A DNA stretch of 51,250 bases from Actinobaculum suis. GTDB lineage: Bacteria > Actinomycetota > Actinomycetes > Actinomycetales > Actinomycetaceae. The translations under genes and the position numbers were made by a program. The notes beneath the pieces are model-generated. The model was not told where the DNA came from. It was given only the letters and a program-made list of their open reading frames with translations, and did not search any database. Numbering within the stretch: position 1 is the stretch's first letter; each line of letters begins with the position of its first letter. The DNA lies in the NCBI RefSeq assembly GCF_900102025.1, contig NZ_FNAU01000014.1, positions 1 to 51,250 on the forward strand, written 5' to 3'. Shown here in pieces: positions 31,567 through 41,150 of this stretch.

Positions 31567-32115
31567 TTACTGGCTCTGACCTGCGGCCCACACTCGGGTA
31601 TCGCCATAACTGCGTTCCCACACGAGTTCCCAACCGGCCGGCCAGTTAGGTTCGGGGCTTCTAGCATCACGTTCGACGACGGCCAGCCCGTCTTCCTGTA
31701 AGTGTTCTTCTAAATTAGCTAATAGCTGCGTGAGTTTTTGGTCCGTGTACTTGTAAGGCGGATCAATAAAGGCCACGTCGAATTTTTCGGGGCGTTCTTC
31801 GGCCACCCAGGCTTCCGCGGTCATTGCAGCCACGGTTATTTCTAAGCCCGCATGGCGCGCATTTTCGCGGATTACGGCCGCCGCGGGGCGGGAAGATTCC
31901 ACGCAGACTACCTGTTTGGCGCCGCGGCTTTTAGCTTCCAGCCCGCAAGCTCCCGAACCGGAGAACAGATCGACGATTGTGCAGTCGCGAATAAAACCGC
32001 GATGTTCTAGCGCAGAAAATATTGCCTCCCGCACTTTCTCCGAAGTGGGCCGGGTGCCACTTTTCGGTACTTTCAGATTCCTGCCTTTGGCCGCTCCGGC
32101 AACGATACGGGTCAT
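31567..32115 (-). CDS. rsmD: 16S rRNA (guanine(966)-N2)-methyltransferase
   Basis: 182 residues. Start TRIVAGAAKGRNLKVP and RPTSEKVREAIFSAL are typical of RsmD; the methyltransferase motif I is VDLFSGSGACGLEAKSRGA and the catalytic motif IV is FIDPPYKYTD. It modifies helix 31 of 16S rRNA. It follows recG at 2 nt and precedes coaD, the usual actinobacterial run. Confidence 0.96.
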   Translation of the reverse strand: MTRIVAGAAKGRNLKVPKSGTRPTSEKVREAIFSALEHRGFIRDCTIVDLFSGSGACGLEAKSRGAKQVVCVESSRPAAAVIRENARHAGLEITVAAMTAEAWVAEERPEKFDVAFIDPPYKYTDQKLTQLLANLEEHLQEDGLAVVERDARSPEPNWPAGWELVWERSYGDTRVWAAGQSQ

Positions 32116-32117
32116 TT

Positions 32118-34334
32118 TTAGCCCCTCTCCATGTAGTCCGCGCGTTCGGTATCAAGTTCTGCAATCGCTTCCGCAAGCGCGGTATGTGCGGAAAGTTCAG
32201 GATCGGAGGCGACCTCTGCTTTTGCGGCGGCCCGCGCTTGCTCCACTATAGCTTTATCGTTGACGACGGAGAGGAACCGCAGGTGTGAGCTGCGGCCGGC
32301 CTGGCTAGAACCAAGTACGTCGCCTTCGGCGCGTAGTTCTACATCTTTTTCGGCCAGGGCAAAACCGTCTGTGGTGCTGGCGAAAGCTTCCAGGCGGGAG
32401 TGGGCCACGCTTCCCGGTTCGGCGTTGCTAATGGCCAGGCAAATGCCGGGTTTGCTGCCGCGGCCAATGCGGCCGCGCAACTGGTGAAGTTGGGAGATGC
32501 CGAATCTATCGGCGTCGAGAATCACCATCATGGTGGCTTCCGGTACGTCCACACCTACTTCGATAACGGTGGTAGAAACCAGCAGGGGGCTTTCTCCGCT
32601 GGCAAAGCGGGCCATCACCCGGTTCTTTTCTTCCGTTTCTAGCCTGCCGTGCATGACGGCGATGTCGATGCCGGCCAGTTGCGGTAGGGCGCGCAGGCGG
32701 GCCGCGGTTTCCACCACGGAAGCCAGTTCTGGCCCGGCCGTATCTGCCGCCCCCGCCGAGGCACCTGTATTTTCTTCGGCGGTGGCGTCGATGCGCGGGC
32801 AGACCACGTAGACGCGGCCCCCGGCCGCTATTTCTTCCCGGGCTCGCTGCCAGGCCCGGGCTATCCACGGCGTATTAGCAGCCGGCACCAGACTCGTAGT
32901 TATACCAGCCCGGCCGGCCGGCATGTCTTTCAAAGTGGAAATGGCAAGGTCGCCAAAAACCGTCATGGCTATCGTGCGCGGGATGGGGGTTGCCGTCATA
33001 ACTAGCGTGTGCACGCCGCGGGCGAGCCGATCGCGTTGATCTACCCCAAAACGATGCTGTTCATCTACTACCGCCAAGCCTAAGAATGGGAGCGAGACGG
33101 TATCCGAAAGGAGGGCGTGAGTACCAATCACGATCCCCGCCTCCCCTGAAGCCAGGCGGGCCAGAACGGTTCTTTTGGTGCTAGCCCGCATCGACCCGGT
33201 CAAAAGCTCGCAGCGCACATCCCAAGCCAGGCGGCCCAAAAGCTCGTTTATGGAACGGTAGTGTTGCTGGGCGAGCACTTCGGTGGGGGCAAGTAAAGCG
33301 GCCTGGCCACCGCCGTCGACCACCTGCAGCATGGCCCGCAAGGCCACCACGGTTTTCCCCGACCCCACATCGCCTTGCAAGAGCCGTTGCATGGGAGCCG
33401 TGCGGGCCAAATCTGCCGATATTTCTGCGCCCACGCTTTGCTGGCCGGCCGTGAGCGTATAGGGCAAGGCGGCGTCGAAAGCGTCCAGTATGCCGCCGGT
33501 GCGGAGCGGGTAGGCGGCAGTTTCACGTTGGGCAGTACGCGCCGAACGCTGCGCTAAAGCCGCCTGTAATACGAAAGCTTCTTCGTGTTTCATGCGGGCT
33601 CGGGCCACCCGCCACGCGTTTTCGTCCCGCGGTTCATGCAGGGCAAGCACGGCTTCGTATTTGCCGGGAAGACCGTGCTTTTCCCGATACTGTGCGGGAA
33701 GCGGGTCCGGAAAATCGCTGGCCTGCAAACCCGGCAAAATGGTTGCCACCGCCCGCTGGATTTTCCAGGAAGGCAGCGCCGCCGTGGCGTGATAGATCGG
33801 AATGGGCCGAGCGAGCCGGGCAATATCGGTAGCCAGCGTGGCCTCGTCTTCAATTAGCTCATAATCCGGGTGGGTTAGTTGGAGCTGCCCGCGATAGGAA
33901 GAAACCGTTCCCGAAAAAATCGCGGTTTGCCCCGGTTGTAGCCGCGTTTCGTGGTATTTGAGCGGGCCCGCGGATTTACCAAAAAAGGTCAGGCCGAGCA
34001 TACGTGCGCCGTCGGAAATATCTACCTTGAGAATAAAACCGCGCCGCGCATTCATGGGCCGCAAATTAGTGCTCTCCACGCGCGCGATTACGGTCACCGA
34101 TTCGCCTTCCGCGATTTCGCGGAGGGGCATGAGCTGCCCGCGCGTGGCGTAGCGGAAGGGGAAATGGTAGGCGAGGTCACCCACGGTGTGCAGGCCGAGT
34201 TTGCCCAGTTGGGTGGCGGTGCGTTTACCTAGCGTGCGTGCCAGCGGCCGGTGCAGCCCCGTCCAAGCGTCGGAAGTTACGGCGACGACGCCGGACTTCC
34301 CGCCGGTTTGTGCCTGTGAATCCTTGCCGGCCAT
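32118..34334 (-). CDS. recG: ATP-dependent DNA helicase RecG
   Basis: 738 residues. An N-terminal wedge (OB-fold) domain at 60-190, then helicase motifs: Walker A GDVGSGKTVVALRAML, DEQHRFGVDQRDRL (motif II), TATPIPRTIAMTVFGDLAIS, and HQLRGRIGRG (motif VI). It remodels stalled forks and branched DNA. A short Glu/Ala-rich insertion (ATAEENTGASAGAADTAG) lies between the two helicase domains. First gene of the recG-rsmD-coaD-sepIVA run. Confidence 0.97.
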   Translation of the reverse strand: MAGKDSQAQTGGKSGVVAVTSDAWTGLHRPLARTLGKRTATQLGKLGLHTVGDLAYHFPFRYATRGQLMPLREIAEGESVTVIARVESTNLRPMNARRGFILKVDISDGARMLGLTFFGKSAGPLKYHETRLQPGQTAIFSGTVSSYRGQLQLTHPDYELIEDEATLATDIARLARPIPIYHATAALPSWKIQRAVATILPGLQASDFPDPLPAQYREKHGLPGKYEAVLALHEPRDENAWRVARARMKHEEAFVLQAALAQRSARTAQRETAAYPLRTGGILDAFDAALPYTLTAGQQSVGAEISADLARTAPMQRLLQGDVGSGKTVVALRAMLQVVDGGGQAALLAPTEVLAQQHYRSINELLGRLAWDVRCELLTGSMRASTKRTVLARLASGEAGIVIGTHALLSDTVSLPFLGLAVVDEQHRFGVDQRDRLARGVHTLVMTATPIPRTIAMTVFGDLAISTLKDMPAGRAGITTSLVPAANTPWIARAWQRAREEIAAGGRVYVVCPRIDATAEENTGASAGAADTAGPELASVVETAARLRALPQLAGIDIAVMHGRLETEEKNRVMARFASGESPLLVSTTVIEVGVDVPEATMMVILDADRFGISQLHQLRGRIGRGSKPGICLAISNAEPGSVAHSRLEAFASTTDGFALAEKDVELRAEGDVLGSSQAGRSSHLRFLSVVNDKAIVEQARAAAKAEVASDPELSAHTALAEAIAELDTERADYMERG

Positions 34335-34384
34335 GCTTCCCTTTCCCCGCCTCGCGCGGCCCGATTATTTCCGCGGTGCTTCCA

Positions 34385-34460
34385 ACCGCGGCCTTATCTA
34401 CAGAACCACCGCAGCCTTATTAACAGAACCACCGCGGTCTTATTATCTGCGCGGTTATCT
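34385..34460. repeat. 23-bp tandem repeat upstream of recG
   Basis: ACCGCGGCCTTATCTACAGA plus ACC (34385-34407) and a close copy (34408-34430), then a third unit that drifts into TATCTGCGCGG twice (34445-34463). Confidence 0.85.
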
Positions 34461-34512
34461 GCGCGTAGCTATTGTCCCCCGTATTAGGCTACCTCGTGCA
34501 CGGCAATGGGCC

Positions 34513-34745
34513 GGGTCTGCGTGCAACACCAATTTGCGTGGTGCACGCCCCCGTAGCCCAATCGCCATATCCAAGGCTTTTAGCACGATTTGCGTGGAAC
34601 GCTGGGCCTGCCCCATCCCGCCGGTATTCAGGGGTAAACCGCCTTCCCTTACGACTCATAGCGAGCCAGAAGACACATCCTCCCAAGAAATCAACACCAC
34701 AGGCAATCCCTCTAACCCAGTATCAACAAAACAAGGGCAATCCCA
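34513..34745 (-). mobile_element. Internally deleted IS3-family remnant
   Basis: Reading the minus strand from 34745: a terminal stretch TGGGATTGCCCTTGTTTTGT, about 85 bp of leader, an orfA start (ATG 34659, MSRKGRRFTPEYRRD), then a direct jump into an orfB piece (QRSTQIVLKALDMAIGLRGR, then LVLHADP, the segment with the second catalytic Asp of the DDE transposase). The same terminal stretch and orfA start recur at 51067-51250, and the same orfB piece at 50938-51040. Non-functional. Confidence 0.8.
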
Positions 34746-34950
34746 GCATGAGGCCTCGCGGGGTGAAGCAAGAGCCTCCTACGGCGAAGCACGGCGCACC
34801 TACCGTTAGCCAAACTTATCCTGCAGGTAGGCAACGTGCGCGATCGCACGAAACCCAGACTTGGCAAGTGAATTGCTCAACAGCTAGACTAGCGTGGTTG
34901 TAATTCTTACCTCGGGGCATTCTGGCTCCGGAAATCCGAAGGAGAGAACC

Positions 34951-35142
34951 GTGGCTTCTGTTTGCGAACTTTGTGGCAAGCGCCCGGGCTTCGGCAAGAG
35001 CGTTTCGCACTCGCACGTGCGGACTAGCCGCCGCTGGAACCCGAATATCCAGCGCGTGCGCGCACTCGTTAAAGGTGCCCCGAAGCGTCTCAACGTGTGC
35101 ACCTCCTGCCTCAAGGCCGGCAAGGTGCAGCGCGCCGCCTAG
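34951..35142 (+). CDS. rpmB: Ribosomal protein L28, zinc-binding form
   Basis: 63 residues from GTG 34951, with GGAGAGAA 6-10 nt before it (the frame extends to 34894 but the protein normally begins at [20 protein letters not shown]). Two Cys pairs (CELC near the start and CTSC near the end) bind zinc, so this is the Cys-containing form and not the zinc-free type that is turned on when zinc is short. Single-gene transcript, closed by a strong terminator 18 nt after the stop. Confidence 0.97.
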   Translation: MASVCELCGKRPGFGKSVSHSHVRTSRRWNPNIQRVRALVKGAPKRLNVCTSCLKAGKVQRAA

Positions 35143-35160
35143 GCAAAGCAAATAATTCAG

Positions 35161-35202
35161 GTGGGGCCCGCAGTCGGAAACGACTACGGGCCCCACCCTT
35201 TT
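35161..35202 (+). terminator. Terminator of rpmB
   Basis: GTGGGGCCCGCAGTCG (35161-35176) pairs with CGACTACGGGCCCCAC (35181-35196), apart from one mismatch, with a GAAA loop, then CCTTTTAT. Confidence 0.9.
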
Positions 35203-35239
35203 ATCAATAACCAGCATTGCCGCGCTTTGCCAGAAATGT

Positions 35240-35272
35240 GTTTGCGGGGCCAGCAATGCTCGCCCCGCAAAC
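35240..35272. terminator. Hairpin between convergent rpmB and adhP
   Basis: GTTTGCGGGGC and GCCCCGCAAAC pair over 11 bp, with an inner AGCA/TGCT pairing. There is no clear T-run on either side. Likely a factor-dependent or weak terminator for the minus-strand adhP transcript. Confidence 0.45.
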
Positions 35273-35328
35273 TACCACGTCAAAACGAACTGCCTAAAAC
35301 AAGGTAGCCCGCTGGCACGAAGAACTTC

Positions 35329-36348
35329 TTAGAGCGAGAAGTCCACTACCATGCGGCCTTCAATCTTGCCGGCCAGCATCTCGTCGATCATGTCATTCAG
35401 ATCGCCAAGCGGGCGCGTACGTACGATCGGTTTGACCAAACCATCTGCGCCGAACTGGAAAGCTTCAGCCAAGTCTTGCCGGGTACCCACCAAGGTACCC
35501 TTCACCTTGATGCCGTCGAGCACCGTCTTTACGATCGGCAGATCAATAGCACCGTTGGGTAGGCCCACGCAGACCACAGTTCCGTTGGCCCGCACGCAAT
35601 TCACTGCCTGGTTGAAGGCCGCCGGGTTGACGGCGGTTACTACCGCAACATGGGCGCCACCGATCTTTTCTTGGATCCACTTGCCCGAATCAATCTCCCC
35701 GGAGTTTACGGTCAGATCTGCACCGATTTTCCGGGCCGTTTCCAGCTTGGCATCGTTAATATCCACGGCAATTACGTGCGCCTTGAATACATTCTTGGCA
35801 TACTGTACGGCCAGGTTACCCAGCCCGCCGGCACCATAAATTGCGACCCACTGGCCAGGCTTAATCTCCCCAACCTTGAGCGCCTTATAGGTGGTTACCC
35901 CGGCGCAGGTAATGGAGGAAGCTTCCACCGGGTCCAGGCCCTCCGGAACCTTCACCGCATAGTCCGCCTTCACAATGCAGTATTCAGCCATTGCGCCATC
36001 TACCGTGTAACCGGCGTTCTCAACGCTCCGGCACAAAGTCTCATTACCACTTACACAATATTCACAATGCCCACAGCCAGCGAAGAACCAAGCAATAGAA
36101 ACCCGATCCCCCACCTTTAGGGAGGTTACGTCTTCGCCGATTTCTTCGACGATGCCAACCCCTTCGTGGCCGAGTACGCGGCCCGGAACTTCCCCGAAGT
36201 CACCGGCAGCAACATGCAAATCAGTGTGGCAGAGGCCGGAATATTCCACCCGCACTTTCGCTTCATTGGCACGAATCGGCCGAAGCTCAAAATCATCGAT
36301 GATATCTACGTGTCCATCACTATTTTGACGAACTACTGCTGCGCGCAT
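35329..36348 (-). CDS. adhP: Zinc-dependent alcohol dehydrogenase, AdhP type
   Basis: 339 residues from ATG 36348, chosen for the strong AAGGAGG before it. Catalytic zinc ligands in [11 protein letters not shown] and [12 protein letters not shown]; the structural zinc site is the four-Cys loop [15 protein letters not shown]; the NAD-binding motif is [14 protein letters not shown]. It oxidises small alcohols or reduces acetaldehyde in fermentation, with NAD(H). Single-gene transcript on the minus strand with over 500 bp upstream. A weak DosR-like half site at 36687 was considered and set aside. Confidence 0.94.
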   Translation of the reverse strand: MRAAVVRQNSDGHVDIIDDFELRPIRANEAKVRVEYSGLCHTDLHVAAGDFGEVPGRVLGHEGVGIVEEIGEDVTSLKVGDRVSIAWFFAGCGHCEYCVSGNETLCRSVENAGYTVDGAMAEYCIVKADYAVKVPEGLDPVEASSITCAGVTTYKALKVGEIKPGQWVAIYGAGGLGNLAVQYAKNVFKAHVIAVDINDAKLETARKIGADLTVNSGEIDSGKWIQEKIGGAHVAVVTAVNPAAFNQAVNCVRANGTVVCVGLPNGAIDLPIVKTVLDGIKVKGTLVGTRQDLAEAFQFGADGLVKPIVRTRPLGDLNDMIDEMLAGKIEGRMVVDFSL

Positions 36349-36892
36349 ATTTCCTCCTTGAGGTCCGGGCATCTTTACCCGAGAGTTCTGCATGATACGC
36401 GCGGAAAACAGCTAGCTTTCCGCAAGCCAGTGGCCAGGGCAGCCGGCCATACGGGTAATGGACGGCACGCACCCCAACCAGGGCGTAGCTCCGTAGCAAC
36501 TGCCAATGCGTTTAGCACAAAACTGCATTTAAAGCGACTGCTTTAGTGAGAAACGCAGTAACACGCTGGGTGAGTAGCAGTAAGCTACGGCACATTTACC
36601 CCTGACTCACGTAGATTATGCCTCAGGCATTGGCGATTTTCATCCGCCAAAATTCCCTGCCGAATCGCCAATTTTTCCGCCCCTACCCGGGGACTTACAT
36701 CCTCCGCACCGCCCCTACCAGCCGCTTTGTCGATTGAAATCTCAATCTTTCCGAACAGTTTGCCGCACTGGTCCTTTGGTCACACCGTGGCGCCACTGCC
36801 CATCTTTATTGGGAACCGTTATTACATTTGATTTTGGTCACGACGCCGTCTTTCCCGCTGTCTTCGCTGCCTGCGGTTCCCGGGCGGCGTCA
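36349..36892. other. 544-bp gap between adhP and thiL with one hairpin
   Basis: No convincing gene. TTGGCGATT (36630-36638) and AATCGCCAA (36663-36671) form a 9-bp stem over a 24-nt loop, followed by TTTTT on the plus strand. The adhP promoter must lie at the low-coordinate end; the thiL 3' region at the other end shows no clear terminator. Confidence 0.6.
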
Positions 36893-37957
36893 CTATTGCT
36901 GGGTGCCGGCGGCCAGGGGTGCCGTTTTGGCAAAGTGGTCCCATCCGCCCAGCCCGGAGATTGCATTGCCGTCTAGGGTGATGCGGCCGTGGGGGTCGGC
37001 GTCGCGCACGGTACCAATCCGGCGGAAACCATCCGGCAAGGTTGGGGTACGTGCGCCCCAGGCCCGGGAGTGGGGACGGTCGAGCGTACCTACAAAACCG
37101 TGGTCTTCCCCGCCGGTAAGTACGCACCGGTACACCCAGTCCACCGGATCGTTGCGGCCCAGGTGGCGGGCCACCGGCAGTAAGGCGTGCATGTCTGCTT
37201 CCAAGGAACCGGTATCTATATCGATCCACACTTGGGAGGCAGCAGCGATCCGCGAAAGATCGCGGATCAGGCCGTCGGAAACGTCCATGAAAGCGCCCAG
37301 GGCGCCGGCCCGGGCGGCATCTAAAGCTTGCTCTACGGGCGGCTTGGGCCGGCGAAAATCGTCAATGAGCATGGTTTCCGTATTGGGGAAGGCGGAATCT
37401 TGCGGGGAAAATCCGCGCCGCAAGAGTTCGTAGCCGGCCGCTGCATGGCCAATGTTTCCCACGTGAATCACGGCTTCCCCCGGCAGCGCGCTTTGCCGCA
37501 AGAGCGGGGCACGCCCTTCCAGATCGCCAATTACCGTCACGGAAATAGTGAGCGTTTCGCCGCTCACCAGATCTCCCCCATCCACACCGCACCCCAGCGG
37601 CGCGCACGCATCTGCCATACCGCGCGCTAAATCTTCCACCCACGCCACCGGGAGCGTTCCCGGTAGCTGCATGGAAACCAAGAGGGAAACCGGGCGGGCG
37701 CCCATGGCTACCGCGTCAGCAATATTTTGCATCGCTGCCCGCCAACCCACATCGCGGCCGGTAGACCAATCGCGCCGGAAATGTACGCCGTCTACCAGCA
37801 TGTCCGTAGAAATTGCGGGTTTGCCATCCGAGATCCGCAGCACCGTGCAGTCGTCCCCCGTGGGCACTTCCACGCCGTGCGCACGATCGCGCCGGCGCGG
37901 CAGTAACGGGAGGATACGCGCTAACAGGGCATCTTCAGTCAGATCACGAATAAACAC
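36893..37957 (-). CDS. thiL: Thiamine-monophosphate kinase
   Basis: 354 residues. It makes thiamine diphosphate from the monophosphate. PurM-like fold with GDDCTVLRI, STDMLVDGVHFRRDW, the NIADAVAMGARP ATP-binding segment, and FMDVSDGLIRDLSRIA near residue 225. No thiamine synthesis genes or TPP riboswitch adjoin it. Start ATG 37957. Confidence 0.95.
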   Translation of the reverse strand: MFIRDLTEDALLARILPLLPRRRDRAHGVEVPTGDDCTVLRISDGKPAISTDMLVDGVHFRRDWSTGRDVGWRAAMQNIADAVAMGARPVSLLVSMQLPGTLPVAWVEDLARGMADACAPLGCGVDGGDLVSGETLTISVTVIGDLEGRAPLLRQSALPGEAVIHVGNIGHAAAGYELLRRGFSPQDSAFPNTETMLIDDFRRPKPPVEQALDAARAGALGAFMDVSDGLIRDLSRIAAASQVWIDIDTGSLEADMHALLPVARHLGRNDPVDWVYRCVLTGGEDHGFVGTLDRPHSRAWGARTPTLPDGFRRIGTVRDADPHGRITLDGNAISGLGGWDHFAKTAPLAAGTQQ

Positions 37958-38021
37958 GCCTTACATCATCTCACGTCCGACCCTGCGGAAATATGAGCAA
38001 GCCGGCTTATTCTCCACTAGC

Positions 38022-38204
38022 CCAGCAGCTAGGGCGCCAAAACCAGCAGCTCGGCGCCAAAACCAGCAGTTTGGGCACAAAACTTTCCCGGTGCAGCCCG
38101 GCTCCCCGGCACGATCAGTATTACCGGGCACGGCCTGCTTTCCACTTGGCCCAGCACGGCCCGGCTTGCCCGGCACGATCAGCATTGCCGGGCACGGCCC
38201 GCTT
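38022..38204. repeat. Two nested tandem repeat families
   Basis: CCAGCAG-led units of 20-21 bp repeat three times (38022-38042, 38043-38062, 38063-38082). Then a 36-bp unit starting CCCGGCACGATCAG recurs at 38105-38140 and 38169-38204 with three differences; each copy can fold through CCCGGCA and TaCCGGG. Together they fill the thiL-FMN reductase gap. Confidence 0.9.
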
Positions 38205-38211
38205 CACTGCG

Positions 38212-38757
38212 CTACTTGTTTTGCTCGGCGCTCACGAAATCCACGAAGGCTTGCAGGAGGCTGCGCAGGAACGCTTCCGAACCCGGATCTACTGTGCCGT
38301 CGGGCTGGATTTGCGCTACCGCATTGTTGATATAAGCCTCCGGCTGGCCCAGTAGCTTGACGTTAAAGAAACCTAGGGCAGCGCGCAGGTGATTTTGTGC
38401 CACGGCCGTACCAATCCCAGAAGAGGAAACTCCGGCCACGTAAACCGGCTTGCCGGTGAGCACGGATTCTCCCCAGGGCCGGGAGGCCCATTCGATGGCA
38501 TTCATAATCGAAGCGGCTGGCATCCGGTTATGTTCCGGCGTAATAATCAGCAGGCCATCAGCATCGGCCAGCTTTTGCTTGTATTTCTTCGCCCACTGCG
38601 GGTAGTTCGCATCCACATCGCGGCCGTATAGGTCGAAATCATTTACGTGCAGATCAATTAGCTCCACACCTTCCGGTGCGTTCTTCTCCCAGAACCGTGC
38701 CAGGCCAGCATTGATGGAATCCTTGGCCTTCGAGCCCACCATGTACGCAATTTTCAT
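38212..38757 (-). CDS. NADPH-dependent FMN reductase family protein
   Basis: 181 residues with a flavodoxin-like fold. N-terminal IAYMVGSKAKDSINAGLARF binds the FMN phosphate, ITPEHNRMPAASIMNAIEWA near residue 75 is the family signature (PEYNxS-type), and GVSSSGIGTAVAQNHLR follows. Members reduce flavins, quinones or azo dyes with NAD(P)H; the exact substrate is not readable. Single gene on the minus strand. Confidence 0.85.
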   Translation of the reverse strand: MKIAYMVGSKAKDSINAGLARFWEKNAPEGVELIDLHVNDFDLYGRDVDANYPQWAKKYKQKLADADGLLIITPEHNRMPAASIMNAIEWASRPWGESVLTGKPVYVAGVSSSGIGTAVAQNHLRAALGFFNVKLLGQPEAYINNAVAQIQPDGTVDPGSEAFLRSLLQAFVDFVSAEQNK

Positions 38758-38947
38758 GTGAATCTACATCCTTTCCCTGGCACCGCCGTGTGGCGCCACC
38801 CCTCGAACATTAGTTGAAGATGTAACTACATGGGGCGTGCACTTATTCCGAGCGGGCACAGTTCATATATTTTTCTGACGCTACTACATATGCGTTAGCC
38901 TGGCAGACTACCTGACCACCCGAGCCGGTGGAAGTTTTGCGCAGTTA

Positions 38948-38980
38948 AATATGCCTGGCAAGCTAATATGCCTGGCAAGC
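38948..38980. repeat. 17-bp duplication of the ddl 3' end
   Basis: AATATGCCTGGCAAGC at 38948-38963 and 38965-38980. The second copy is the end of ddl itself; the first lies just beyond its stop. Confidence 0.85.
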
Positions 38981-40072
38981 CAGGGGTCGCTCCAAGCCAA
39001 GGGTAATAAGTTCGTCAATGAGCGCCGAATAGGGCAAGCCGCTTGCTTCCCACAGCGCCGGATACATGGAAACATTCGTGAAACCGGGCATGGTGTTGAT
39101 TTCATTGACTACGAAGGGCCGGGCGGGATCTTCGGTGAGGAAGAAATCAACCCGAGCTAAACCTTCACATCCCAGGGCCGTGAAAACCTTTACTGCACAT
39201 TCGCGCATTTCGGTGGCGGTTTGCGGCGGAATATGCGCCGGAATTTGCATGCTAAAACCGCCATTATCTTCGTATTTGGTTTCGAAGTCATACCACTGGG
39301 AGGTGAGCACGATTTCGCCGAGTACGGTAGCGCGCGGAGGTTGCGTGCCGTGGCCACCCAAAACGGCGCATTCAATTTCCCGGCCCGGAATGCCCTGTTC
39401 AATTAGCACTTTGCCATCCACTTGGCGTGCCGCTTCCACCGCGGCGTCCAGTTCGGATAGCTCGGCCACGCGGGTGATCCCCAAACTAGAACCCGCCCGC
39501 GCCGGCTTCACATAAAGCGGGAAGCCTAGCTGCGTAGCTTCTTCGCGCACCTTTTCGCGCTCATTTTCCCACCGGGCCGGATCGGCAAGTACGTGGGGCG
39601 TGCACGGAATGCCGTGTTCTTGCAAAAGCATCTTCGTATAGTGCTTGTCCATCCCCGCCGCAGAAGCAAATACCCCGCATCCCACATACGGCAAACCCAT
39701 AAGCTCAAACAGGCCTTGGATCGTACCGTCTTCCCCACACGGGCCGTGCAAAAGCGGGAAAGCAATATCTATGGGCCCGAGCGAACGTAGCTTGCCAGCG
39801 GCGTCGTCGGCCACTAAAAGATCTCGACCCGGCCCGTAAACGGTGAGCACGCGTTCACTTCCCACCGTTACTTCTCCGTGCGGCCCACCTGCTTCCAACC
39901 GGTCAGGGTTATCGACGCCGGGTACCCACGTCCCGTCCTTTGCGATCGCCACGGGAACAACTTCGTACTTTTCCCGGTCGATGGCCCGCATTACCGAAGC
40001 GGCCGTCAAGCACGAAACCGAATGCTCGCCGGATACTCCGCCATAAATGATGGCAACCCGGATCTTTCCCAC
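38963..40072 (-). CDS. ddl: D-alanine-D-alanine ligase
   Basis: 369 residues. It joins two D-alanines for peptidoglycan synthesis. ATP-grasp fold: VAIIYGGVSGEHSVSCLTAA at the N-terminus, PLLHGPCGEDGTIQG, YVKPARAGSSLG, and the C-terminal RVDFFLTED plus VNEINTMPGFTNVSMYP, where metal and substrate bind. GTG start with AGAGG before it. A 17-bp duplicate of the gene end lies beyond the stop. Single gene; the divergent neighbour is a lipoprotein gene. Confidence 0.96.
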   Translation of the reverse strand: MGKIRVAIIYGGVSGEHSVSCLTAASVMRAIDREKYEVVPVAIAKDGTWVPGVDNPDRLEAGGPHGEVTVGSERVLTVYGPGRDLLVADDAAGKLRSLGPIDIAFPLLHGPCGEDGTIQGLFELMGLPYVGCGVFASAAGMDKHYTKMLLQEHGIPCTPHVLADPARWENEREKVREEATQLGFPLYVKPARAGSSLGITRVAELSELDAAVEAARQVDGKVLIEQGIPGREIECAVLGGHGTQPPRATVLGEIVLTSQWYDFETKYEDNGGFSMQIPAHIPPQTATEMRECAVKVFTALGCEGLARVDFFLTEDPARPFVVNEINTMPGFTNVSMYPALWEASGLPYSALIDELITLGLERPLACQAY

Positions 40073-40322
40073 GTTTCTGCCTCTCTTTCCCGGGCGCGCT
40101 CCCCGCGCATAACCCCAAGCACGTTATTATTCTCTTGCAACCGGGACGCTCGTGAAACACGTATTCGGCCAGCCGGTACCGCAGATTCGAGCGAACCTGC
40201 AACTCTCCAACCGTATCGCACCGCGGGCCGCGAGCGCCGCCGCGCAACCCGATTTGGTGAAGAATAGTTTTCGGTCATACCGCTAACTTGGCGAAAAATA
40301 GCCTGCACACTATGATCACGTT

Positions 40323-41009
40323 ATGGGTCGAATCACAAAACAAAAACTATATGCCCTGCTAGCGTGCGCTACTCTCGGGCTTGGGGCTTGCTCTTCCGGA
40401 GGCTCTTCTGCCGGGCCAAGTGCGGAAGGTGCGGCGAATGCCAGCAGTTCAGCATCTGCCACCGATGCGGCAAATACCTCTGATAGCGCGGCGAGTGCGA
40501 GCGCGGCGGCGACTGCCGGGGAGGATGCGGTAGATACGGCTCCCTTTATTACCGGTGATTCCAAATCGGCGGATGCGGAGAATACGGGTGAGGCTACCGC
40601 GCAGATCAAGGCGACGCGGGTGGCGGGCCATCCCGGTTATGATCGCGTGGTTGTGGAATATGAGAACGCCGGCAAGCTTGGTTGGTTTAGTTCCTGGGTA
40701 GACGAACCTTTTACTGATGGGAAGGGTGATCGTATCGATATGCCGGGAAGTAAGTTCCTGGAAGTTAGTGTGGCCGGGGCGCAAATTCCTGAGGTCTACT
40801 TCCAAGAGCAAACCCCAGATCCGGATCAGCCGCTACCAGATATTCAGGCCCCGGACATGGGCGGTGCGAAGGTTGTGCAGGGGGTGTATACCGAGTGGCC
40901 CTTTGAGGGTATGCATACGATCCACATTGGGGTGGATAAGGAGCGCCCTTATCGGGTACAAATTCTTGATAATCCGGCCCGCGTGGTTATTGATGTTGCC
41001 ACTGACTAA
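40323..41009 (+). CDS. Lipoprotein with AMIN-like domain
   Basis: 228 residues. A signal peptide with lipobox LGAC (Cys23) is followed by a Ser/Ala/Gly-rich spacer (24-90), as usual for cell-surface lipoproteins of these bacteria. The folded part (95-228; RVAGHPGYDRVVVEYENAG and a C-terminal PARVVIDVATD) resembles the AMIN-like domain, which in other proteins binds cell wall or guides localisation. Function unknown. A terminator of GGGCGGG repeats follows. Confidence 0.8.
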   Translation: MGRITKQKLYALLACATLGLGACSSGGSSAGPSAEGAANASSSASATDAANTSDSAASASAAATAGEDAVDTAPFITGDSKSADAENTGEATAQIKATRVAGHPGYDRVVVEYENAGKLGWFSSWVDEPFTDGKGDRIDMPGSKFLEVSVAGAQIPEVYFQEQTPDPDQPLPDIQAPDMGGAKVVQGVYTEWPFEGMHTIHIGVDKERPYRVQILDNPARVVIDVATD

Positions 41010-41053
41010 AGCTCTGCGCTAGCTAGTAACTATTTGGCCCGCCCAGTACACAG

Positions 41054-41110
41054 CCCGCCCAGGTGTGTACCGGGCGGGTCAAATCTATACCGGGCGGGTT
41101 AATTTTTTTG
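41054..41110 (+). terminator. Terminator built from duplicated arms
   Basis: CCCGCCC (41054-41060) can pair with GGGCGGG at 41072-41078 or with its 20-bp duplicate at 41092-41098, the latter followed by TTAATTTTTTT. The unit TACCGGGCGGGT occurs at 41068-41079 and 41088-41099. Confidence 0.7.
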
Positions 41111-41150
41111 TTTAGGTGCGCTGGTTTCGCTTGCTATGGCTGGCCCCGTG

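Noticed and set aside
36687-36706. DosR-like box upstream of adhP
   Set aside because: Only about 13 of 20 positions fit and the second half site is broken; it is also about 340 bp from the adhP start.
36893-37957. TPP riboswitch near thiL
   Set aside because: No conserved CTGAGA or related core was found upstream of thiL.
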